Source: Poecilobothrus nobilitatus
Taxonomy: Eukaryota; Arthropoda; Insecta; Diptera; Dolichopodidae
Length of the DNA: 64,000 bases
Assembly: GCA_947095535.1 (NCBI GenBank)
Contig: OX352773.1
Span: forward strand, 170,326,438-170,390,437
Reading direction: 5' to 3'
The notes under the pieces were generated by a model that was given only the letters and a program-made list of their open reading frames with translations, searched no databases and was not told the DNA's origin. A program made the position numbers and the translations under genes. Positions 47,401 through 58,370 of the stretch are shown here, one piece after another. Position 1 is the first letter of the stretch, and every line of letters starts with the position of its first letter.

Positions 47401-50400
47401 TTATAAAACCAAAAATTGAACAAACAAACGAAGAAAAAACAAAAAAGAAATAAATAATAAATGTTTTATTTAGAAAAGGAAATATTAAGAATTTAAAAAA
47501 AAAATATATAAAAAAAAGTGTTTAAACTCGGGGAAAATTTTTGCGTTTTATTTTAACTTCTATATACCTATTTTTTTTTTTTTAATAGGTATAAAAATGA
47601 AATTTGTGAAAATATATAATTATTAATTAATTACCTACATACATTTGTATGTGTGTTTGTATGTATATTTATCTAAACTAAGTAAAATTACCTATAATAA
47701 AAATAATAATGATAACACAAATAATAGATATTAAAAAATAATAAAATGTATAGAATAAAAAAAAAATTATTATATTTACATACAAACATACAACACTAAT
47801 ATAAAAACATAGAAAAAAAAAAAGATTTTTAGAAAATAATAAGTAATAAAAACTTAAATAAATAAAATATGGAAAACAATTTTTCGAATATATTAATAGG
47901 TATTATAAACTATAATATATTATAATCCATGTGTGTATATTGGTATAGACTATATAGTGTACATAATATGTAAGTAAGAAAAAAACAAATCACAAACAGT
48001 GGATATTTCTATAAAAAAAAAAAAAATTGTATATACCTATCTATGTACATATAAAATTGTACATTCATAAATAAATAAAATATATATATATATACATAAA
48101 TATTTATTGATGTATTAAATATAAAAAAAAGGAAATTGAAGAAGAAAAAAAAAAGGATAAAATAGATAAATTTTTCTCAAATCCAACCAGCCTATATACA
48201 AAAGGAGAAAAACAACATTAAATTTAGTAGGCAGACAAGGTATGGACACAAAATAAATATGTATGTATATAAGTATATCTATAAAAGTACATACACATTA
48301 TATATGTACATTTAATATACATAACTAGGTATATATTTCATAAATATAACAATTTAATAATTATAAATAGGTACCTAAATATGTATATAACATACATATT
48401 ATGTATACAAAAATTTCATTTATATGGACCTATATATATATATATATATTATATGTATGTAAATAAATTCCTATTCTTATAAAATCTCAATTCTCAAAAT
48501 ATTTATTATAAAAGTATTTTTTCTATGTGCCTATCTATTTTAGTTCCCGAACTAATTTTAATACAGTAGATATCAATTTTATTTTTCAAGTAAAGAAATT
48601 TATTTAAAAAATATTTTTATTTTTTTTTTTTTTTATAAAATTTTATTGAAAAACCTATTAATATATATATAAATATATGTACTTACATATAGTATATGTA
48701 CTGATTACTGAGTATAGTTTAATAAAAAAAAAAAGTAATTTAAAATTGAAAAAATAAAAAAATAAGTATAAAAATTATAACTTTTATGTTTTCAAACGGT
48801 AATAAATAAATTACAAAATGACAGATTGGTGTATTTTATTTTCCATTTAAAATTCAAAAAAAAAAAAAAAAAAAATTATAAGTACTTTTAGTAATTAAAG
48901 TACTTTTTTTTTGTTCATACAATTTAATTTTAAATTAAAATTTTAATTTTAATTGAAAAAAAAAAAATAAATTAATCCTACCTATAATAAAATTAAAAAT
49001 TAAATAAAAAAAAAAAAAATTAATTAGGTAATTGTAGAATATAAAGATTTTTTTATAAGAAACACAAAAACAAAAAACTAAAAAAAAAATGTTATCAATT
49101 ATTACTAAAGTGATTTTAAAAAAAGAATTATTTCAAAATATTGATATCATGATAAGGAGAAGTAAAGTATATAAAACTTTTTTTAAAATTTTTATTAATA
49201 AATTTTTAATAAAAATTAATTTTTTTTTTTTTATTTTTTTTTTTGTTTTTTTAAACATTATTTAGTTAACTTAGGTATGTAATATACGAATTATTTAATT
49301 TTTGGGTGTAATTTTATCTTTATATATATTATATACATGTATATAAGTACACACAAAATATAATATACATATATGTACCTATCTCTACATTAAAAATTAT
49401 GATTTAAAAATTTTCTTCTAAAAAAAATTATTTTATGAAAAATATTGAAATAAAATTACATTCAAATATCAATTCAATTAATTTATTAAAGTATATATGT
49501 ACCCATAATCAATTGAATTGTATAACTTGTACAAAAATAAATTAAAAAAATTTTTTTTAGTAGGTAGGTACGTACTTTGATACAAAATAAATTTCCAAAA
49601 AAAAAAATTTCTATAAAAATTGAACTGAATAAAATGAAATTTTTTAAATTAAAATCTAGACACAAACGCAATGGTTAACACCTTAAAACAAAAATATATA
49701 AATTCTCAAAGAAAACAAAACAATTAAATTAAAGAATAAATAGTTAACTTAAAATATAATTAAGAATAATTAAAATTTAATATTTTTTTAACTCTTTTGA
49801 TTTACATAAAAAATTTAATATATGTAATTGATTACAAGTAATACGAGTACATAATTTTAAAAATTACAAGTTACACAAAACTTTTTAATTTTTTAGTAAA
49901 TATATTTTAAGAAAAGAAACTATTTTAGGGACACTGTCAATAACATTATCACTTTCCAAAAAAAAAAAAAAAAACAAAAAAAAAAAGCGCGAGTGATAAT
50001 AATACAGAAAATACTATACTAGACACGAACACACTACGAATGAATGATTTCTTTTTTAAACCTTCCATTTTTTTTTTTTTTTTTTTATAATATTTGTTTT
50101 TTTTCGAATTTTCTTTCATTGTTATTTTCATATCTGTTTTTTTTTTTTCCGCTTTTCTTTTTTTTTTGTTTTTTATTTCGGACTGTTGCATATTATTTTT
50201 TTTTTTTATGTTTTTAACAATTTTTTTTGTTGTTTTTGTTTTTTTCTTTTTCAATTCGCCAAAAATCAGTTTCATTTGACATAGTAGAGTACAGTTCGGC
50301 AGAGCAGGGTATTGTTTTGATTCTCAATAAAAAACAAAACAAAAAAAAAAAAAAAGGAAAAGAATCAAAAAGTGAACACATTTTTTCGCTCCTTTTACTT

Positions 50401-52085
50401 TTTATTCCCTATTTTTTGTATTTTCTCTGTGTGAGTTTTTTTTTTTTTTTTTTTTGTAAATTTTTATTTTAATTTTTTTTTTTTTTGTTTTACATTTTTG
50501 ATTTTCATTCTTTTTTATTGGCGATTCTGTTGTTTTGATCGTCAACATTATCATCATGAACAACAATGAGCAACAACCATAGTGTAACTGTGTATTACTT
50601 CCGGCTTTTTTTTTTTTCCCTCTTTATTTTTCTTTATTTATTTGTTGTGTTTTTTGTTGTTTTCTTTTTATCAATTTGTTTGATAAAAAAAAAAATGTGT
50701 TTTTATTTTTTTTTTTATTTGTTTTTTTATTCATTGTTCCGTTGTTTTTAATTTTCTTTCTTTTAAAAGTTAATTTTTTTTTTATTCAAATTTTTATTTT
50801 GATTCAAAATGTTTGAAGTTAAAAATGTACATACATACTTTACATATCTACATATAAATTTAATATGTCTTTTATTTAGAAATAAAAAATAACAAACGCA
50901 AAAAAAAAAGATTTTTTTTCCTTTTCTACTTATTAACTAAATATTAAAAAAATATTAAAATATTATTTTTATCTTTTTAACCCTAAAGTGCAAATCGTGA
51001 TTTTTCCCTTCTTTAGAAGTTTTTGTCTTTTGATAAACTAATAGGATTTATTTTTCTTTCAATCGAGAATTGTCACCATTTCCTCGAAAAATGTTGAAAT
51101 TAAATAGGTATGTAATTTACAATAATGAATTCTGAAATTCAAGATTGGAGTTTACATGGACTCTCCTATATTATTTTATAGTTTTTAATTGATGATAGAA
51201 TTTTTCTCCATACGTATAACCATTTGTCTAAAATTCTAAATATTTGAGTAAATTGTGAATTCATGATTGAGTACTTACTAATTCATAAATTTTTTAGGGT
51301 TTGCAAAAAAAAAAAAACAAAATTGCTAAATTTATTAAATTATAATTAAAATAAATAAGAATAGAAATTTCAAAAAAAAAAAAAAAAATTACATATATAT
51401 TAAAATTTGAAATTAAAATTTATAGGTTGGGTATTAGGTACCTATAATTCTAAAATAAATTTTTTTTTTTTTGGATTTTATTACCTTTTCTTTTTTAATT
51501 TAGAAAATAAGGGTTTCTTTAAATATTTTGGTTAAGAAAAAAAAAAAAAAATTTCATAATATTTTAAAGATAATAAATAAAAATTAAAATATAATTTTTA
51601 ATTGAAATAAAAAAAAAAGTATAAGAAAAAAAAAATAATATCAAATCAATTCAGGATTTAAAATTTAAATAAAAGTATATTTAGATAGTATATCTATTAT
51701 ATTCAATATTATACCATAGATGCATAACTATACATATTTTTTTATTTATAAATGTACAATTTAGATGTTATAACACATACGTTTATACATCTGTATTATG
51801 TTTACAAATTTTCTGATACAGGATGGTACAAAATTTTATAACAAATTCAAGTAGTTAACTATAATGCTAATTGTAACAACTACTTATATAAAATTATTTT
51901 TGTTTTAATACTAAGTAAGTATATAAGTCAGAAATTGTTCTTTTTATTTCGATACCGTTATAACTTATATGTTCAGATAGAGTTTCAAATATTTCTATAT
52001 TTAATTACTGTTCTTAAAATTAATTTTATCTAATTTTTCTATTTCAAATTTGAAATGATCTTTTTATGTTTTTTTCTTGGTCTGT
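44371..52085. other. Long low-complexity AT-rich stretch
   Basis: Poly-A/T runs, ATGTATGTATACATA microsatellites and (TA)n tracts dominate. All 60-110-codon frames here are Phe/Lys/Ile/Tyr-rich read-through. Small complex patches lie at 50257-50315 (AGAGTACAGTTCGGCAGAGC) and 50515-50605 (CATCATGAACAACAATGAGC). No gene or transposon is supported. Confidence 0.6.
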
Positions 52086-52432
52086 CTCTTTTGTTTGTTT
52101 GTTCTATTTAAATTTCACACTTGTACCTATTAATTAGGGGAGCGGTACGAAATCTTGACATTTTTAATATCGCTCTTTAAAATCTCACTTTTTTAAAACT
52201 CGCCTTTTGAAAAACAGAAAATTTAAAAATATTTGCAATTTGAAAAATAAAAATTTTTCGATATTTTTTGTTATTAAAAAGCGAGATTTAAAAAAACAAC
52301 ATTTTAAAAAAGTGAGATTAAAAATGTCGAGATTTCATACCGCTCTCCTAATTAATAGGTACAGATGTGAAATTTAAATAGAACAAACAAACAAAAGCGA
52401 GATTAAAAATGCCGAAATTTCGTACTAGACCC
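52086..52432. mobile_element. Foldback-like element FBL-5, compact palindrome
   Basis: The left arm (52086-52215) and right arm (52263-52401) are nearly exact inverses. Both contain TTTGTTTGTTTGTTCTATTT, TGTACCTATTAATTAGG, GAGCGGTAYGAAATCT and GACATTTTTAAT. The loop is only ~50 bp. A further copy of the inner motif (GATTAAAAATGCCGAAATTT, 52401-52432) follows directly. The inner words relate it to FBL-7 (56335-57508) and the solo copy at 36911. Confidence 0.85.
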
Positions 52433-52862
52433 ATTAATTAGCTTATGTTATAGAAAATTAATACCCAATAATTAGGTTAGGTTCTTACTTATTTAGTTTT
52501 TTCGTAACAAATTTTATAGAAATTTGCCTATTTAAGAATGACTAGTTGCAGACATGGAACTATTCTTGTTAGCAGTTTTCTATATTATAATAAGTAGTCA
52601 AAAAATAATAATAAAAAAAAAAAAATGGTAAAATCATTGAGAAAGAGAAAGGAATCCGTAATAATAAGTTAAAAAATATAACACACGACTTAATTGAATT
52701 AAATTTTCCATTAAAATTTAAAACGTATTTTATTAATTAAGATATTCTTTTTGATTCTTAAATTATGTATTTGATTAATTTACAGTTATTTTTTAATTAC
52801 CTGTCATTTATTTAGCTTTTTAACTGTCAAAATAAAAATGGATATTGTAAACGATACATAGA

Positions 52863-53738
52863 CTATTCTAGATTCCATCGTAGAGCTAAGTCATAGAGAA
52901 TCTACGAAAATTTCTCAATTCCTAAAAAATTTTTCTAAGCTTTTTTTTTCGAAGTTTCGTAAAATAGCAATTCTCAATTCCAGCGTAATGTATAATAAAA
53001 GTCTACGACAGAAATATTCATTCGTAGTAGTGCCTTTGTTTAGTTTTGTTTGAAATTTTATTTAAATTATTTGTTTTTTTTTAATAAAAATTTTTTTATT
53101 TACTAACAACCATTACGTTGAATAAAAATATTTGAAATCTTTTGTTTTAAACGAGAGATTAAAAGCTTAATAAGGTGATAACTTTTAACAAATTTACACG
53201 TAGTCCTTCCTATGTAAAAAAAATAAGGGGCCAACTATAAATCTTGAAATAACATAAAAACCATTTATTTTATTCAATTTGTTCCAAAGAGAAAATTAAA
53301 GTCGCATCTTTTTTTTACATAATTCATTAAAGAAAAATATTTTAAAATATAATGTTTTCATTCATAAATATGCATTTAAAAAATTGTCTTCCTTTAAAAT
53401 TTTTATTGTCTTCCTTTAAGATAAATTGCCTCAAGTATACGTCGAGACTACTTTCATACTTTAAAATTTTGTACACATTTTTATGGCTATAATCGAAACT
53501 CACATCAATTATCAAATTATTCATACGCGCTATACGTCAGAATCGATTGCAATTCTCTCACAACTATATTCATGTGTTTTCACTTCTTGACCGGTTTCAA
53601 AACGTATAATTTTTAAACTTCGAAAAAAAGTTGCCATTGAAAATTAAAATTTATGGAATGGAATTTAGAATAGTTAAAAATAGTACGTCGAATCGTAGCT
53701 AATTTTTCGTAGACATTTCACGATGGAATTTAGAATAG
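52863..53738. mobile_element. Foldback/TIR element FBL-6, ~876 bp
   Basis: CTATTCTAGATTCCATCGT at 52863 is inverted at the right end (ACGATGGAATTTAGAATAG, ends 53738). Inner words (TCTACGAAAAT, TTTCGAAGTTT) also recur inverted in the same order. The right arm contains an extra copy of the terminus (GGAATTTAGAATAG near 53662), so the arms have internal repeats. The 60-codon minus frame inside (53342-53524) is not convincing. Confidence 0.7.
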
Positions 53739-53739
53739 G

Positions 53740-54140
53740 GGTGATAGTTAAATATTAGATAAAATATTATTTAAAAATTGAATCAAACAAAATATAAAAA
53801 TTCATGTTAATAAATAAAAATTTGTTTATTAAAGTAGCTATGTACTTTTATTTATTGAGTTATTATCGTTCTTGATTGTTTTTTTATTTTTTTTTTAGAT
53901 ATGATGACACTAAAAACAAAGAATTTTTACGAATTTTGATTAAAACTACATAATAGTAATTTTACAACGACCACTTTCCTGTTCTAGTCTATTTTTGGAC
54001 TAAATGTACTTTTTCTGTTGAATTTAAGAACAGGGTCAATTTTTTAATTATTTTTTTTTTTTTAAAACTTTCCCTTACCGTTTTTCATTTTATAAATTAT
54101 GATTTGAGAACTAGACTTTGATTTTGATTTGATTGAGCCA
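53740..54140. other. AT-rich spacer
   Basis: Nothing recognisable. Confidence 0.5.
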
Positions 54141-54159
54141 GAGCAATAGGTGTGTTCAC

Positions 54160-54394
54160 GGGCCAATTGGCGAACATGCGGCCAGATTAGGTATTCCATT
54201 CAACACATTATGCCGCAGTTGTGGTCAAAAAAAATTATAAATAAACTATTATACACTTCATGTGTAAATGCCCAGCGCTGGCCAGAGCCAGAAGAGCAGC
54301 ACTGAGTAGCCATGAATTTAACGATCTTAGCGATCTAGCGTCTAAGCAACCTGTAGATATGGTAAGGTTCGTAAATGCCGCGAAATGGATCTGA
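54160..54394 (+). pseudogene. Non-LTR retrotransposon reverse transcriptase, C-terminal CCHC-like relic
   Basis: Two frames read as one protein tail. Frame 1 (54160-54230) gives GPIGEHAARLGIPFNTLCRS then CG, matching the 'TGH...HA.RLGI....CR.C' segment. After a one-base shift, frame 2 (54251-54394) gives IHFMCKCPALARARRAAL, then SSHEFNDLSDLAS and VRFVNAAKWI before a stop at 54392-54394. The CxxC...HxxCxC pattern is the zinc-binding-like motif at the end of many LINE reverse transcriptases. The element is 5'-truncated. The following ~100 bp (to about 54530) are less AT-rich and probably the LINE 3' UTR. The block differs from the LINE relic at 7209, so two LINE lineages are represented. Confidence 0.85.
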
Positions 54395-54530
54395 AATTAA
54401 ATCCGTTATAGCTTAAACATAAGCCTTGTGATCACGGAAGTGATAGCAAAACGGTGCTAACGCGCTAATTGTGGTCTTGTCATGGTTGACAGGACCAGCC
54501 ACGTAAACCAACCAGACTTTGATTGATTTA
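54395..54530 (+). mobile_element. Probable 3' UTR of the truncated LINE
   Basis: Composition stays balanced through ACGGAAGTGATAGCAAAACG and GGTTGACAGGACCAGCCACG before returning to AT-rich sequence with a poly-T run near 54547. It lies immediately downstream of the reverse-transcriptase stop; the assignment is by position. Confidence 0.5.
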
Positions 54531-54844
54531 CCGAGTTCTAAGAAATTTTTTTTTTTTTTTATATTACATATTACTAACTACTAACTAAATTTATGGTTTA
54601 GTATAATAAAATAAATTTCTCAATTTCTTACCAACCTGTTTTTTTATTTTTTCTTTATATATATGTATAATAATATATTTGGGAATATAAATAAATTTAA
54701 ATGAAATTGGTTAAAAGAATTTTCAAATATTTAATAAAATATTTTTCAAAAATAAAAAAAAATAAAATAAAAAAATAGGAAATGAAAAAAGAACTAAAAT
54801 TATTTGTCTAAATAATTCAGTTTTTAAGAAAAGAATTGTATCAC

Positions 54845-54918
<74 letters not shown>

Positions 54919-56330
54919 ACCTTTTTCCTGAACAAAAGGATATAAAATTTGAATTTCATGTACTTAATAAACAGAAACAATTCACAAAAATAAAAAAAAA
55001 TATGCATAAAAATACACAAAATATGCATAAATAAAAATTATATTTGTATCTTAATGTACATATATATATAAGTATATATAATATATACTTATTTACATAT
55101 ATTTAATTTTATAATAACTAAAAAGCTTGTATAAAGAATCAAGGATTCGATATTAAAAAAAAAAAAACAAAAAAAAAGAAATTAGATAACGAAATAAAAT
55201 ATTTTTTTTTTTAAATTTTAAATTTTTTTTTTGTTTTTTGGTTTTTTTGGAAACATTAATAAAATAATTTTTTGTAATTATTATTTTTATCTATACTTTT
55301 TTTATTTAATTATTTTATTTTTATTAAATATATGTATATATATCTACTACTTACAAGTAATTTTTTTCTTACTTAGATATACCTAAGTATATACATAATT
55401 TATGTTTAGATAATTTAAAGTATCTACAATCTACAAAAGGCCACTTATTCCTTTTTAAATCTATACTTTAAACAACATTTGAATTGAAATTTTATTCTTA
55501 TTATATATCTTCTTAAGCAGATCCTGTTACAATAAAATTTTTAAGAGGATTTTTTTTTGTTCAGGTAAAAGTGTTTTGAGTTTAGGTGATAAGAAGAGTC
55601 AAATTAATTAATTAAAAAAATCAAATGGATATGTTGTCCATGATTTTGAAAGGAAAATATATGTATAAGTATATAGGATTAATTAATTAAATAATAATTT
55701 ATATTAAATATTTTCTAATACATACAATTTGCAAAATACATACATACATAGTTTAAATCTCATTAAATATATTAAACTTAAAAACAGTTGATCTATTAAT
55801 ACAGACCCACATTTATCCACTCCATTGTTCTTTTTTAAGTAATATAAGTATTTCAAGACATTTTATATATTTAAGTCTTTTATACAATGTATATATATAT
55901 ATACTTATATAATTATATTGTATATTATGTATTATGTATACATTGTTTAAAAGAAAAAAAAAAAAATATTTGGTTCAATGAGCCTAAGGCCAGGAAATTT
56001 TATTCCACAAAATTTTTAATATTGGATAAGAAGTATAACATAAAAAAATTTTCAAGTTTAAAAATTGCTTTTGTCCTTACAGTTTTTTTTATTTTTATTT
56101 TAACGAATCAATATTAGTATTTTTAAGACATTTAGATAAGTATTTAAAAAAAAAAAAACTTTTCCATATTAAAGTCAACCTTTTCTGTTTGAAATGAGAA
56201 AATGGTATTTCAAAAATTTTAACAGAATTTGGGTGTGATTTTCCTTATAATTGTACAGGAAAAATCCTTTACTTAAATTATTATAAGATATGTTGGAACT
56301 TTCAACATTTAAAAAACTGACCACATGTCT
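54531..56330. other. AT-rich stretch with a long TA microsatellite
   Basis: Apart from the (TA)n at 54848-54914 only simple sequence is seen. The 101-codon minus frame at 54723-55028 is translation of the TA tract. Confidence 0.6.
54848..54914. repeat. (TA)n microsatellite, ~67 bp
   Basis: Uninterrupted TA dinucleotides, the longest such tract in the window. Confidence 0.95.
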
Positions 56331-56334
56331 TTAT

Positions 56335-57508
56335 AGGGTCTGTAACGAAATCCTGACCTTTAAAATCTCGCCATTAAAAATCGAGACATATCAAAATCCC
56401 GACATTAGTGAAAAATTCCGCTTTTTATCATATTTTATATTTTTTTAGAGCTATTTAAAGTTTAAACTGTTATGATTCCAAAAGATAGGTCTATAAACCA
56501 GCTTTAAAAACCCTCATTTTCTAACAAAATCTATACTCCCTCCTAATTATAGTTTTTCATACATATTTCAACATCAAACTCCTTAAGATAGTGGCGGCTG
56601 CTGACCAAGCTCAACTATAAACTCAATCAACTATAAAATCTCTCCCAATAATTTTTGTTTCATACATATTTCAACAATAACACACTTAAAATAGTGGGAA
56701 GTACCGTCCCAAACCCCCGCTAAACAAAATATTGAAACTCTGATTTTGTAACCAACTATAAAATCCCTTCTAATTATTTTTGTTTCACACATATTTCAAC
56801 AATAACACACTTAAAATAGTGGGAACTACCGCCCCAAACTCCCAACAAACAAAATATTCAAACTCTGATTTTGTAGCCAACTATAAAATCCCTTCTAATT
56901 ATTTTTGTTTCATACATATTTCAACAATAACACATTTAAAATAATAATAAACCCCCGCTAAACAAATTATATATACAAATTCTGGAAAAAGTGTATAACC
57001 TTGATTTTGAAACCAATTCTAAAATCCAGTCCTAATTATATTTTTTACTTACATAGTCCACAAAATCGCATTTGACATAAGTAGTAACATTTTACCATAA
57101 CTCAAAAACTAAGAGGCCTAGAGTAGCTACTAAGGGGTTATTTAAAAGAAACGAAAGGGAAGAAAAAAATTATTCACGAAAAAAAGTATGTACAGTTACT
57201 TCTATAAAATTTTTTCAAAAAAAATTCAAAATGTGTAAATTAAAAAAAAATCTCTGTTTTTAAGCATCTTGCACTCAAATGGGAGATGCTGTACTAATGA
57301 TATGTATATGGTCTTAAAGTTGGTTTATAGACCTATTTCTTGGCATCATAACGGTTTAAATAGCTCTAAAAAATATGAAATAGGATAAAAAGCGAGATTT
57401 TTCATTAATGTCGGGGTTTTGTATGGCGGGATTTTGATATTTCGGGATTTTAAATGGTGGAATTATGACCGTCGGGATTTTGGAAGTTCGGATTTTCAAC
57501 GACATCCG
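56335..57508. mobile_element. Foldback-like element FBL-7 with tandem core
   Basis: The left arm (56335-56515) and right arm (57310-57508) are inverted copies. Examples are AACGAAATCCTGACC against its GTCGTTGAAAATCCG-side counterpart, TCTCG and TCCCGACATT units, then GAGCTATTTAAA, GTTATGATTCCAAAAG and GGTCTATAAACCAGCTTTA with inverse TAAAGTTGGTTTATAGACC. Outer arm parts are degenerate tandem units (AAAATCCCGACATT); inner arm parts are unique and better conserved. The loop holds a ~125-bp tandem array (56515-57050) and ~250 bp of other sequence. No open frame. It is the most complete member of the group. Confidence 0.85.
56515..57050. repeat. Tandem core array, ~125-bp period
   Basis: The word CAACTATAAAATC (or variant) starts at 56628, 56753, 56878 and 57014, spacings 125, 125 and 136. 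Each unit contains CATATTTCAACAATAACACA, TAGTGGGAACTACCGCCCCA-like sequence and CTCTGATTTTG. Related single or double units are in FBL-1 (545-800), FBL-2 (14815-15000) and inverted at 57655-57790. Confidence 0.88.
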
Positions 57509-57654
57509 TCTTTATATTCTTTTATCAGTATGATATCATACTTTTTCTTTTTTAGTAAATTATAGCTCTGCTAAACTGCTAAAATACAACTATTCGTAAA
57601 AGTTTAGTTTTAAAATACACATATATGTATTATGATTATGGAATAAGTACAAAA

Positions 57655-57790
57655 TGAAGAAACAATGAAATTAGAAAGGATTTTATAGTTGGATACAAAA
57701 TCAGGATATTCCCTTTTCCGGAATATTAATTATAAATGTTAGTGTATACTTATGTGATATTGTGAATTAGGAGGAATTTTAGAGTTGTTT
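57655..57790 (-). repeat. Solo core unit, inverted
   Basis: Read on the minus strand it gives ACTCTAAAATTCCTCCTAAT, then GGAAAAGGGAATATCC, then TGATTTTGTATCCAACTATA and AAATCCTTTCTAAT. These match the core of FBL-7 and FBL-2, which end just upstream or elsewhere. No arms are visible. Confidence 0.65.
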
Positions 57791-58019
57791 AAAAAAATTT
57801 TGTTGACCCCACCAAAAAAGCCTTAATACATCACTGATGTCAATATCAATTATGAACAAAAATTGTTGTTTAAAAAACAACAAACATACGCCTAAATTAT
57901 TTGGTTACAGAAAAACCTCGTTTATTAACACAATTTTTGATTCAAATTGCATATTATATAACTAATAAGTGAGTATTATACTGTAAGTACTACTAGAAAA
58001 GATTATTATAGTACTTGGG
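57791..58019. other. AT-rich spacer
   Basis: Nothing recognisable. Confidence 0.45.
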
Positions 58020-58190
58020 TAGTAAAATTGAACAACAATTATCACTTTATTTATTTATAAAACTTCTACACCGTTTGAGATAAATCAATATAACTTTAAT
58101 TATTGCTAGATATAAAAAAATAATTGTCGTAGAACAACTTTTTAATGTCAGCCGCTTTTATTACGGATATAAAACCAAAATTATTGCGCA
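58020..58190 (+). mobile_element. X-family element fragment
   Basis: AAAACTTCTACACCGTTTGA, TTGTCGTAGAACAACTTTTT and CATTACGG-like words (TTATTACGGATATAAAACC) match 13585-13720 and 25960-26090 in order. Only the 5' third is present, and it grades into a SINE-A fragment at 58255. Confidence 0.6.
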
Positions 58191-58254
58191 AAGTTTTAAC
58201 AACTACATGTACTTAAATATAACTGGAAAGGTTATGCGCAAAACTTTAAAATTT

Positions 58255-58369
58255 CACACACGTCGTAACAGTTATTTCTCCTTACGACATTTACAGCCAC
58301 GCCTGAACGGAAAAGGCTGTGTAATTTCCTGTCCACATTTATGTGGCAAAGAAATGCATTAAAACAAAA
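58255..58369 (+). mobile_element. SINE-A fragment, 5'-truncated
   Basis: It begins within the family just after the B box (CACACACGTCGTAACAG) and runs through CTTACGACATTTACAGCCAC, AAAGGCTGTGTAATTTCCTG and CCACATTTATGTGGCAAAG to an A-rich end. The head with the A and B boxes is absent. Confidence 0.85.
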
Positions 58370-58370
58370 T

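Noticed and set aside
49949..50472. Frames of 61-108 codons on both strands
   Set aside because: Homopolymer read-through (poly-Lys on one strand, poly-Phe on the other).
54723..55028. 101-codon minus-strand frame
   Set aside because: Its centre is Ile-Tyr repeats encoded by the (TA)n microsatellite.
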